Positions 1 through 5,796 of a stretch of DNA of 8,030 nt are shown here, one piece after another. A program made the position numbers and the translations under genes. This DNA comes from an uncultured Clostridia bacterium (lineage in GTDB: Bacteria; Bacillota; Clostridia; Oscillospirales; Acutalibacteraceae), in NCBI GenBank assembly GCA_947628595.1, contig CANRAN010000059.1:1-8030 (forward strand). Direction: 5' to 3'. Each line of letters begins with the position of its first letter. Position 1 is the stretch's first letter. Below the pieces are notes generated by a model. That model had not been told where the DNA came from, did not search any database, and saw only the letters and a list, made by a program, of their open reading frames with translations.

Positions 1-2
1 AG

Positions 3-197
3 GAGACAGCTGATAATTCGATAACCGACACAAAGGCTGAGGAAACAGCCGATAATTCGACAGTCGAAACAAAGGCTGAGGAAACAGCCGATAATTCGAC
101 AGCCGGCACAAAGGCAGAGGAGACAGCTGATAATTCGACAGCCGACATAAAAACCGAGGAGACAGCTGATAATTTCACAGCCGACAGCAGTACAGAA
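3..197 (+). repeat. 39-bp in-frame tandem repeat, five copies visible
   Basis: Five head-to-tail units lie at 3-41, 42-80, 81-119, 120-158 and 159-197. Each begins GAG/GAA-ACA-GCT/GCC-GAT-AAT and encodes a 13-residue motif (ETADNS, then a variable centre, then KAE or KTE). The first four are close copies. The fifth is diverged (TTC for TCG, and DSSTE at the end), marking the repeat edge. The unit length is a multiple of three, so gain or loss of units keeps the frame. More copies probably lie upstream of the window. Confidence 0.9.
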
Positions 198-749
198 GAA
201 AACAGTAATTCCGAGAATAACTCCGACAGCGAGATTTGGGGTAACATTGATAATAAACCGGGGGCGACTGTTATGACAGGGGCAGATAATGAAAATATGA
301 ACACAGGCAGCGGGGAAACCCACCATGCCGAAACACCCGAACCGCTCGTACCTGAGTTTATATTCGAGCGTGACAGTGGTATAGTATTTGAAAGGGCAAT
401 TTCACCGGCAAATAACTATACCGGAAATATTACACCGCTTACCACTATACCAAAACTTGAAAGCGTTAATGCACACGATTACAATAAGCAAATAGAGGAA
501 ATACGTAAACAGTCCGTTGAAAATCATAACAAGCAGCCTGAACCACAGACTGAAATTGTTCAGCCCCCGATGGTCGAGGAGCAGCCAATATACTATCCCG
601 AAGATAACGACGATACACTTGACCCGTTTGCTCCCGGCAGCGGAGAAATGACCCTTAAGGAAATAGATAAAAAAAGTACCCCAAAATTTAAGGACAGATT
701 AAAGAAATCCCTTGGAAAAATCTTTTCCGCCGGTGACGACGAAAAGTAA
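3..749 (+). CDS. Unrecognised acidic repeat protein, 5' end missing
   Basis: An open frame enters from the left edge and ends at a TAA 14 bp before pyrC. The first internal ATG is at 273, but the frame is open from position 3 and the tandem repeat lies in it, so 273 is unlikely to be the true start. About 248 residues are visible. Residues 1-65 are five 13-residue repeats of the type ETADNSTADTKAE. A Ser/Asn/Glu-rich stretch follows, then a Pro/Glu-rich hydrophilic region containing EPEPLVPEF and QPEPQTEIVQPP. The C-terminal tail is basic (KFKDRLKKSLGKIF, then AGDDEK) and could form an amphipathic helix. No membrane segment or catalytic motif is visible, and any signal peptide would lie outside the window. 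I do not recognise the family. Composition suggests a disordered or surface/linker-like protein. The short gap to pyrC suggests co-transcription, not a role in pyrimidine synthesis. Confidence 0.7.
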   Translation, partial: ETADNSITDTKAEETADNSTVETKAEETADNSTAGTKAEETADNSTADIKTEETADNFTADSSTEENSNSENNSDSEIWGNIDNKPGATVMTGADNENMNTGSGETHHAETPEPLVPEFIFERDSGIVFERAISPANNYTGNITPLTTIPKLESVNAHDYNKQIEEIRKQSVENHNKQPEPQTEIVQPPMVEEQPIYYPEDNDDTLDPFAPGSGEMTLKEIDKKSTPKFKDRLKKSLGKIFSAGDDEK

Positions 750-763
750 ATAAAGGTGATAAA

Positions 764-2026
764 ATGAATGATATACTTATAAAAAACGCACATATCATTG
801 ATCCCGAAAATTCGAGGAATGAACTCGGTGATATATTTATAAAGGACGGCAAATTTGCCCCTTTGGAACTTGTGGACGAAAATACACAGGTTATTAATGC
901 AACCGGTTTTTTTGCCGCCCCCGGACTTGTTGATCTCCATGTACATCTGCGTGATCCCGGTCAGACACATAAGGAGGACATAATAACCGGCTGCAAAGCT
1001 GCAGCAGCCGGGGGGGTTACAAGTCTGCTGGCAATGCCTAATACAGAGCCAACGGTCGATACACCGGAAACCGTAAAGTATATTCTTGACAAGGCAAAAA
1101 ATGCGGACGCACACGTTTATGTTGTCGGTGCGATAACCAAGGGACTTAAAAGCCATGAGCCAACCGATATTGATGAGCTTTACCGTGCCGGTATATCCGC
1201 TCTTTCCGATGACGGCAGACCTGTGGAGAATACGGTGATAATGGCTGATGCAATGAAAAATGCCGCAAGTCTCGGCATACCCGTAACGGCGCATTGCGAG
1301 GATCCTTATCTTGCCGGCGGCAAGATAAATGAGGGTGAAATATCAGAAAAGCTCGGTGTCAGGGGTATGCCCCGTGCCGCTGAGGATGCGGGTACGGCAA
1401 GAGAAATTGCCCTTGCGGCAGCATATAATGTACCCATACATATATGTCATGTCAGCACATATACTTCTGCTGACATGATAAGAGCCGCAAAGCGTTCCGG
1501 AGTAAGGGTAACTGCGGAAACTGCTCCGCATTATATCATGCTTACCGAAAATGAGCTTTTGAAAATGGATGCGGATTACAGAATGAATCCCCCTCTCCGC
1601 ACCGAGCGTGACAGGCTTGCAATGGTGGAGGCACTTTGTGACGGAACAATAGATGTAATTGCAACCGATCATGCTCCACATACACCCGAAGAAAAAACGG
1701 ATTTTGTTTCCGCTCCCAATGGCTCGATCGGAATGGAAACCTCCTTTGCCGCAGCATATACCGTGCTTGTAGCAGGAGGCTTTATGAAGGAGGATGAGCT
1801 TATCAGGAAAATGTCATGCAATCCCGCAAAAATACTCGGAATAGAAGCCGGTTCAATTACTATCGGTAAACCTGCCGATCTTATGCTGTATAAGCAGGAG
1901 GAATGGATAGTGGAGCCTGATAAGCTGCACGGGAAATCAAAAAATACCCCATTTAAGGGACTTACACTTTCCGCAAAGGTAAAGCTCACTGTTTGCGGAG
2001 GAAAAATTGTGTTCAATGAAATTTAA
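764..2026 (+). CDS. pyrC: Dihydroorotase, class I (PyrC)
   Basis: Cytosolic zinc amidohydrolase that interconverts N-carbamoyl-aspartate and dihydroorotate, step three of de novo UMP synthesis. The 420 residues match the length of the Gram-positive class I enzyme. Visible metal-site motifs are H59 and H61 in DLHVHLRDPGQT, the bridging aspartate in SALSDDG (149-150), H177 in TAHCED, H229 in HICHVS, and D302 in ATDHAPH. The substrate-loop arginine in HLRD (R63) and the asparagine in MPNTEP are also present. The ATG is preceded by AAAGGTGAT at suitable distance, supporting this start. The gene sits 14 bp after the repeat-protein gene and 20 bp before pyrF, so it belongs to an operon whose promoter and any PyrR-type attenuator lie outside the window. 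All key residues are intact, so an active enzyme is expected. Confidence 0.97.
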   Translation: MNDILIKNAHIIDPENSRNELGDIFIKDGKFAPLELVDENTQVINATGFFAAPGLVDLHVHLRDPGQTHKEDIITGCKAAAAGGVTSLLAMPNTEPTVDTPETVKYILDKAKNADAHVYVVGAITKGLKSHEPTDIDELYRAGISALSDDGRPVENTVIMADAMKNAASLGIPVTAHCEDPYLAGGKINEGEISEKLGVRGMPRAAEDAGTAREIALAAAYNVPIHICHVSTYTSADMIRAAKRSGVRVTAETAPHYIMLTENELLKMDADYRMNPPLRTERDRLAMVEALCDGTIDVIATDHAPHTPEEKTDFVSAPNGSIGMETSFAAAYTVLVAGGFMKEDELIRKMSCNPAKILGIEAGSITIGKPADLMLYKQEEWIVEPDKLHGKSKNTPFKGLTLSAKVKLTVCGGKIVFNEI

Positions 2027-2046
2027 TTATAACGGAGGAAAACAAA

Positions 2047-2967
2047 ATGTCATTTGACAGACTTATTCAGAAAATCAGAGAAAAAAATAATCCTACGGTG
2101 GCAGGACTTGACCCTAAGCTTGATTATATCCCCGAATATATCAAGGAAGAAGCATATAAGAAGTATGGAAAAACGCTTGAGGGTGCTGCTGAGGCATTAT
2201 TTCAATTCAATAAGGGGCTTATAAATGCACTTTGCGATATTGTTCCCGCAGTCAAGCCACAGGCTGCATACTATGAAATGTACGGCTGGCAGGGTGTTCG
2301 TACACTTGCAAAAACAATAGAATACGCAAAGAAAAAAGGTTTGTATGTAATTACAGATGCCAAGCGTAATGATATAGGTGCAACAATACAGGCTTATTCT
2401 GCTGCCCATATCGGAAAAACTGATATCGAAGGTGAAAGTGTGGAAGCCTTTGGTGCAGATGCGCTTACCGTGAACGGTTATCTCGGAACAGACGGAATAA
2501 GACCGTTGCTTGATATCTGCAAAGCTGATGATAAGGGAATTTTTGTGCTTGTCAAAACCTCTAACCCATCCTCGGGGGAATTACAGGATAGGAAGCTTGA
2601 TGACGGTCTTACAGTATGTCATACTGTCGGAGATATGTGCGAAAACTGGGGTAAAGATACCGTAGGAAGGACGGGTTATTCTGCTGTGGGTGCGGTTGTG
2701 GGTGCAACATATCCCGAGCAGCTTGGCGAACTGAGAAAAGCCCTCCCCCATACCTTTTTCCTTGTTCCCGGCTATGGTGCACAAGGCGGCGGAGCAAAGG
2801 ATGTTGCCCCTGCATTTGACGAAAATGGTATTGGTGCAATAGTAAATTCCTCAAGGGGAATTATGTGTGCATGGAAAAAAGAGGATTGCGATCCGACAGA
2901 ATATGCACAGGCAGCAAGGAGAGAAGCTATTCGCATGAGGGACGAAATTGTCACCTGTATCGACTAA
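2047..2967 (+). CDS. pyrF: Orotidine 5'-phosphate decarboxylase, type 2 (PyrF)
   Basis: Decarboxylates OMP to UMP, the last step of de novo pyrimidine synthesis, in the cytosol. At 306 residues it has the length of the type 2 subfamily, longer than the roughly 240-residue type 1 enzyme. The catalytic signature DAKRNDIGAT lies at 104-113 with D104, K106 and D109. Other family segments are AGLDPKLDYIP near the N-terminus, VKTSNPSSGELQD (169-181), VGAVVGAT (214-221), PGYGAQGGG (241-249) and the phosphate-binding NSSRG (267-271). GGAGG at 2034-2038 is 8 nt from the ATG, which fixes the start. It follows pyrC by 20 bp and is almost certainly co-transcribed. The dihydroorotate dehydrogenase and orotate phosphoribosyltransferase genes do not follow here as they do in many pyr operons. 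A degraded DegV-family gene takes the next place. Confidence 0.96.
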   Translation: MSFDRLIQKIREKNNPTVAGLDPKLDYIPEYIKEEAYKKYGKTLEGAAEALFQFNKGLINALCDIVPAVKPQAAYYEMYGWQGVRTLAKTIEYAKKKGLYVITDAKRNDIGATIQAYSAAHIGKTDIEGESVEAFGADALTVNGYLGTDGIRPLLDICKADDKGIFVLVKTSNPSSGELQDRKLDDGLTVCHTVGDMCENWGKDTVGRTGYSAVGAVVGATYPEQLGELRKALPHTFFLVPGYGAQGGGAKDVAPAFDENGIGAIVNSSRGIMCAWKKEDCDPTEYAQAARREAIRMRDEIVTCID

Positions 2968-2987
2968 CCCATTAGGAGGTGCGAAGT

Positions 2988-3235
2988 ATGCCGAGAACAG
3001 CCATAGCAACCAATGACGACAGTGGGATAACACAAGCTGAGGCTGATTCCCTCGGTATATACCTTCTTCTGATGTCTTTCACGATGAACAGAGGAGAACA
3101 CAGAGAGAAAATTGATATTTTCCAGAAAGAATTTTATAAAATCCGGATGCGAGAGCATTAATAACACAACCGGATAAGGATGAATTTTCACAGCCTTGGG
3201 ATAAAGCTCCTGAGAAACATAACGAGGTAGAGTAA
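2988..3235 (+). pseudogene. DegV-family gene remnant, frameshifted and truncated
   Basis: A well-placed AGGAGG (2974-2979) precedes ATG 2988, which opens a 57-codon frame ending at 3161. The protein resembles the first ~50 residues of DegV-family fatty-acid-binding proteins: ATNDDSGITQAEADSLGIY corresponds to the usual TDSxSGITQxEAxxLGI, and MSFTMN and FQKEFYK match the next strand and helix. The similarity then continues in another frame from 3146 to the TAA at 3233 (DARALITQPDKDEF, then PWDKA and NEVE), matching the family's DxSTSQPSxxE and LWDKxLxxYDEIV region. A frameshift near 3141-3146 therefore splits the remnant. Everything after the first ~85 residues of a normal ~280-residue DegV is missing. 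The intact ribosome binding site and tight position after pyrF suggest it was once the last gene of the pyr unit. Translation of the 57-residue peptide is possible but probably without function. Confidence 0.72.
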
Positions 3236-3256
3236 TATATCTATAAATTTATGCAT

Positions 3257-3312
3257 AAAAAAGGGACTTGCATAGATAAGCCTAACACGCTTATCCGACA
3301 AGTCCCATTTTT
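3257..3312. terminator. Two-tier bidirectional intrinsic terminator
   Basis: Outer stem GGGACTTG (3263-3270) pairs with CAAGTCCC (3299-3306), and inner stem GATAAGC (3275-3281) pairs with GCTTATC (3289-3295) around a 7-nt loop. The two stems are separated by a small asymmetric internal loop (CATA and CGA). AAAAAA at 3257-3262 and TTTTT at 3308-3312 flank it, so a U tract follows the hairpin on either strand. It lies between the ends of the convergent pyr unit and RyR-domain unit and should stop both. Confidence 0.9.
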
Positions 3313-3316
3313 AACG

Positions 3317-3598
3317 TTATGCTTTTTCAATTTTGTATCCTAATTTTGTAATTAATTTCAGTGTTTCAAGTACTGTTTTGCGGTCATATTCCTTTTCGCT
3401 GTCGGGCAGCTCATTATACGGTACAAGGCAAGGTGTTTCTTTCCTTTTATCATCCCTTAGAGCACCGTATGTCCAACCCTCGGCAATTCTTCCAACAGAC
3501 CACACATCATGAACATTTTCAGATATTTTTTCAGTCAACTCCAATAGTTCCCTCGATAGTTCTATATCACTCGTATCAATAGGCTTAGGTTTATACAT
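3317..3598 (-). CDS. Small RyR-domain protein
   Basis: The 93-residue product is essentially a single bacterial RyR (ryanodine-receptor-type repeat) domain. Diagnostic segments are YKPKPIDTSDIEL (2-14), ENVHDVWSVGRIAEGWTYG (27-45), RDDKRKETPCLVPY (48-61), LPDSEKEYDR (64-73) and TLKLITKLGYKI (79-90). Bacterial members are common in gut Firmicutes and Bacteroidetes, but their role is not established, so none is assigned. There is no signal peptide or membrane segment, so it is probably cytosolic. The frame is open to 3688, but the extra 30 residues show no domain similarity. The ATG at 3598 has GGGGGAA just upstream, so that start is chosen. It lies 73 nt downstream of the VanY-like gene on the same strand and is probably co-transcribed with it. 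An AT-rich stretch between them could hold a weak second promoter. Confidence 0.88.
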   Translation of the reverse strand: MYKPKPIDTSDIELSRELLELTEKISENVHDVWSVGRIAEGWTYGALRDDKRKETPCLVPYNELPDSEKEYDRKTVLETLKLITKLGYKIEKA

Positions 3599-3671
3599 AA
3601 ATATTCCCCCAAAATAAGATAAAATAAATCTCCTTATTTTTATATATACAAAAAACAGCGAAAATATATCC

Positions 3672-4514
3672 TCATGCTCTTGAATCAAGATACACTATAT
3701 ATTCGTCAAGTGTCATATTCATTGAACGCATTTTTGTGGCACTATCCACCCCCACATACCTGAAATGTGTAGGATCGAATTCAAAGCCTGTATCACTTTC
3801 CTTACCCTGCGGATATCTCAATATAAACCCGTATTTTATGGAATTTTTGTATAACCATAAATATTCCGCACTTTCGGAAAAGCTGCTGTCATCGGACGAA
3901 CCGAATCTTACGGAAAGACCGCTCTGAAATTCCGAATGATCCTCCATAGGAACTGTTTTTTCCGCTTCATCCAACGCTCTTGCCTCTACGTAGCCCTCAC
4001 GAGCCATAAGCCGCCTTACTTCGTCCATATACAGCTCATGCTGAACCTCTGCGGATACGTAGCCTCCGCTTATTTTGAGCGAAATTCCATCACTCTCCGC
4101 CGCCTCAAGCATTTTTTCCAAAGACGGCACAATGCTCCTGTCGAACTCATATCCCCCATAAGATACAAGATTAATCTTATAATCTGACGGAAGAGGATTA
4201 TCGGGGGATATAAGCATCAATAATTTTGCCTCATCCTCACTATCCTTCACAGTGCTGCTGACTTGAACCGTGCTTTGTTCATTAACTACTCCGAACATTG
4301 ATTTATACTGATTTATACATATAATAAGCACAAGAACTATTATTGCTATTATAAGTATCGGCAATATGACCATTGCACTTTTTAAACCGTTGATATCCTT
4401 TTCATTCATGGAAAAACCATAGCTTTGTATATTGCCATGTTTTTTGGGTTTACGATTATTTTTGCTTTTCTTCCCGAGTGTAGATTTAACCGTAATAATA
4501 TCGTCTTTCTTCAT
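3672..4514 (-). CDS. Membrane-anchored VanY/M15B-like protein, probable pseudoenzyme
   Basis: 280 residues: a basic cytoplasmic N-tail (KKSKNNRKPKKH, 15-26), one membrane segment (about 47-68) and an extracellular domain resembling D,D-carboxypeptidases of peptidase family M15B (VanY/DacB). Recognisable blocks are ISGGYVSAEVQHELY (148-162), SEFQSGLSVRF (194-204) and FDPTHFRYVG (246-255). In active members these read SGYRSxxxQ, SEHQTGLAxD and FEPWHFRYVG. Here the zinc histidine is F196, the zinc aspartate is R203, the catalytic glutamate is D247, the conserved tryptophan is T249 and the substrate arginine is V153. Only the zinc ligand H250 remains. The frame is otherwise intact and the length ordinary, so this looks like a conserved non-catalytic protein, perhaps a peptidoglycan-binding one (inference), and not a decaying gene. 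GGTGAG before ATG 4514 supports the start. It heads the unit that includes the RyR-domain gene. Confidence 0.85.
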   Translation of the reverse strand: MKKDDIITVKSTLGKKSKNNRKPKKHGNIQSYGFSMNEKDINGLKSAMVILPILIIAIIVLVLIICINQYKSMFGVVNEQSTVQVSSTVKDSEDEAKLLMLISPDNPLPSDYKINLVSYGGYEFDRSIVPSLEKMLEAAESDGISLKISGGYVSAEVQHELYMDEVRRLMAREGYVEARALDEAEKTVPMEDHSEFQSGLSVRFGSSDDSSFSESAEYLWLYKNSIKYGFILRYPQGKESDTGFEFDPTHFRYVGVDSATKMRSMNMTLDEYIVYLDSRA

Positions 4515-4550
4515 CCTCTCACCGCCTTATGCATTAATGCTTGTTTCTAC

Positions 4551-4580
4551 ATTTTAACATATACAGACATGATTTTTCAA
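4551..4580 (-). promoter_or_regulatory. Sigma-A-type promoter of the VanY-like/RyR unit
   Basis: On the minus strand TTGAAA (4580-4575) and TAAAAT (4556-4551) are separated by 18 bp. TG sits one base before the -10 box (TGTTAAAAT), an extended -10. The expected transcript start near 4544 leaves a leader of about 30 nt before the ATG at 4514. Confidence 0.6.
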
Positions 4581-4598
4581 GACACTGCAAATAAATGA

Positions 4599-4612
4599 TA
4601 CAATTTATTGTA
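4599..4612. promoter_or_regulatory. Short palindrome upstream of the VanY-like promoter
   Basis: TACAA (4599-4603) and TTGTA (4608-4612) form a perfect inverted repeat around TTTA. It lies about 19 bp upstream of the -35 box of the VanY-like gene, where an activator or repressor might bind. Such AT-rich palindromes also arise by chance, and no known regulator consensus was recognised. The rest of the 235-bp spacer between nadA and this promoter holds only AT-rich sequence and a very weak hairpin near 4637-4658. Confidence 0.25.
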
Positions 4613-4749
4613 CAGTTCATACAAACACAATTAAAAAATACACTGAAAATAACCGCAGTAAAAATACAAAACCATTACTTAATTAAACCCGAAATAAAGT
4701 ACCCATCAGGTTATTAATTTATATAAATGCATAAATCAATCGTACACCG

Positions 4750-5664
4750 TCACCCCATTTGTATCATCTTGTCTATGCATTTCCTTGCTTTTGTTATAGT
4801 CTCATCGTCAAGGAAAATTTCTTCTCCGCCATTGCCCTTGACACAATTAAGAACATCAATCAGCGTGGTGGATTTCATATTCTTGCAAATAAGCCCCTGC
4901 GACAACGGATAAAACCTCTTGTCTGGACATTCATATTGCAAATGCTCGGAAATACTGTTTTCCGTTCCTATTATAAATTCTTTCTTATCCGAATTTTTGG
5001 CATAATTTATAATTCCCGATGTTGAACCGACATAGTCCGCCATTGCAACAACAGCGGGTATACATTCCGGATGTACAAGCATTTCCGCATCCGGGTGAAG
5101 TCTTTTTGCAAGCTCCGCATCTCTCTTCGTTACAGCCGCATGAACAGGACATCCACCCTGTAAGAGCTTTATATTCTTATCGGGAAGCTTAGCGGCAACA
5201 TAGGATCCAAGGTTACAATCGGGAATAAAAAGTATATTCCTATTCTCTATTTTTCCTACTATCTTTACAGCACTTGATGAAGTAACACAAACATCGCATA
5301 CTGTCTTAAGCTCCGCTGTGGTATTTATGTACGCAACAACCGTATAATCGGGGTACATTTCCTTTATTCCCTCAATAAGCTCCTTGTCCATTTGCTCCGC
5401 CATAGGACAGCCTGCAACAGGGCTTGAAAGTATTACCCTCTTTTCCGGAGAAAGCATTTTTACCGTTTCCGCCATAAACCTTACCCCGCACATTAGCACT
5501 GTCTTGTTTGGAACAGTTGCAGCCTGCTTGCTCAATGCGTATGAATCCCCGGTAAAATCCGCAATCTCAAGAATATCATGCGACATATAGCTGTGTGCAA
5601 GTATACATATATCATTTTCCTTTTTTAATCTTATTATTTCATCCTGTGCTTCCCTTACAGTCAT
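4750..5664 (-). CDS. nadA: Quinolinate synthase A (NadA)
   Basis: Condenses iminoaspartate with dihydroxyacetone phosphate to quinolinate in NAD synthesis, using an oxygen-sensitive [4Fe-4S] cluster in the cytosol. Counting from the upstream ATG at 5679, the cluster cysteines are C64 in LMCGVRFMAE, C177 in GGCPVH and C265 in GLICKNMK. Other signatures are ILAHSYM, SSPVAGCPMAEQM, AYINTTAELK, VTSSSAVKI, FIPDCNLGSYVA, HPEC and YVGSTSGII. The length of about 304-309 residues fits the short NadA form. The upstream ATG at 5679 lacks a ribosome binding site, whereas GGAGAAG at 5677-5671 is well placed for the third ATG (5664) and gives the usual MTVREAQDEI start. That start is chosen. No nadB or nadC is adjacent. 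No convincing minus-strand promoter is visible in the 117-bp gap to the rubredoxin gene, so read-through from it is possible. The repeat elements at 5721-5759 are candidate operators. Confidence 0.95.
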   Translation of the reverse strand: MTVREAQDEIIRLKKENDICILAHSYMSHDILEIADFTGDSYALSKQAATVPNKTVLMCGVRFMAETVKMLSPEKRVILSSPVAGCPMAEQMDKELIEGIKEMYPDYTVVAYINTTAELKTVCDVCVTSSSAVKIVGKIENRNILFIPDCNLGSYVAAKLPDKNIKLLQGGCPVHAAVTKRDAELAKRLHPDAEMLVHPECIPAVVAMADYVGSTSGIINYAKNSDKKEFIIGTENSISEHLQYECPDKRFYPLSQGLICKNMKSTTLIDVLNCVKGNGGEEIFLDDETITKARKCIDKMIQMG

Positions 5665-5670
5665 AATCAT

Positions 5671-5677
5671 CTTCTCC
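5671..5677 (-). promoter_or_regulatory. Ribosome binding site that decides the nadA start
   Basis: GGAGAAG lies within the longest nadA frame, with GGAG 9 nt from the ATG at 5664. The ATG at 5679 is preceded only by ATATAAGAAAT, with no Shine-Dalgarno match. This favours the shorter product, five residues less. Confidence 0.6.
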
Positions 5678-5720
5678 ATATTTCTTATATCTCATCAAAA
5701 CTCGCCGCCACTAACAAAAA

Positions 5721-5759
5721 TGACAAGTTTAAAATGAAATTTGACAAGTTTTCTTGACA
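5721..5759. promoter_or_regulatory. TGACAAG element array upstream of nadA, candidate operator
   Basis: TGACAAGTTT occurs at 5721-5730 and 5742-5751, exactly 21 bp apart, about two helical turns. CTTGACA at 5753-5759 faces the second copy and makes an imperfect palindrome TGACAAGTTTTCTTGACA with one mismatched pair. The array sits 57-95 bp upstream of the nadA start. The Firmicute NAD-synthesis repressor NiaR (YrxA) binds paired half-sites upstream of nad genes, so it is a candidate. I cannot confirm a consensus match. Confidence 0.45.
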
Positions 5760-5782
5760 TCCATCTTACTTTATGCTAAACT
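5754..5782 (+). promoter_or_regulatory. Strong-looking sigma-A promoter, antisense to its flanking genes
   Basis: TTGACA (5754-5759), a 17-bp spacer and TAAACT (5777-5782), with TG one base before the -10 box. It is a perfect -35 with an extended -10, pointing right. The transcript would start near 5789 and run antisense into the 3' end of the rubredoxin gene. No plus-strand gene with a ribosome binding site follows. The -35 box is part of the element array at 5721-5759. Confidence 0.45.
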
Positions 5783-5796
5783 TTATGAGGGATAAG

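Noticed and set aside
3..197. CRISPR-like regular repeats
   Set aside because: The units are contiguous without spacers, keep the reading frame and encode a 13-residue peptide repeat, so they are a coding tandem repeat.
1..763. PyrR attenuator or pyr leader in front of pyrC
   Set aside because: The region immediately upstream of pyrC is coding with a 14-bp gap, leaving no room for a leader. Any such element would be outside the window.
593..1294. Long minus-strand open frame (233 codons) opposite the repeat gene and pyrC
   Set aside because: It lies wholly antisense to the repeat-protein 3' end and pyrC, has Cys/His/Tyr-rich composition typical of a shadow frame, no ribosome binding site and no family similarity.
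3599..3688. N-terminal 30-residue extension of the RyR-domain protein
   Set aside because: The extension has no domain similarity, overlaps the 3' end of the preceding gene and lacks a ribosome binding site, whereas the ATG at 3598 has GGGGGAA at proper distance and begins at the domain edge.
4637..4658. Possible terminator of nadA (ACTG/CAGT hairpin followed by T-rich sequence on the minus strand)
   Set aside because: The stem is only four to five pairs with a ten-base loop, too weak to call.
4717..4728. Perfect 12-bp palindrome ATTTATATAAAT downstream of nadA
   Set aside because: It is AT-only, has no U tract or GC stem to act as a terminator, and is expected by chance in such AT-rich DNA.
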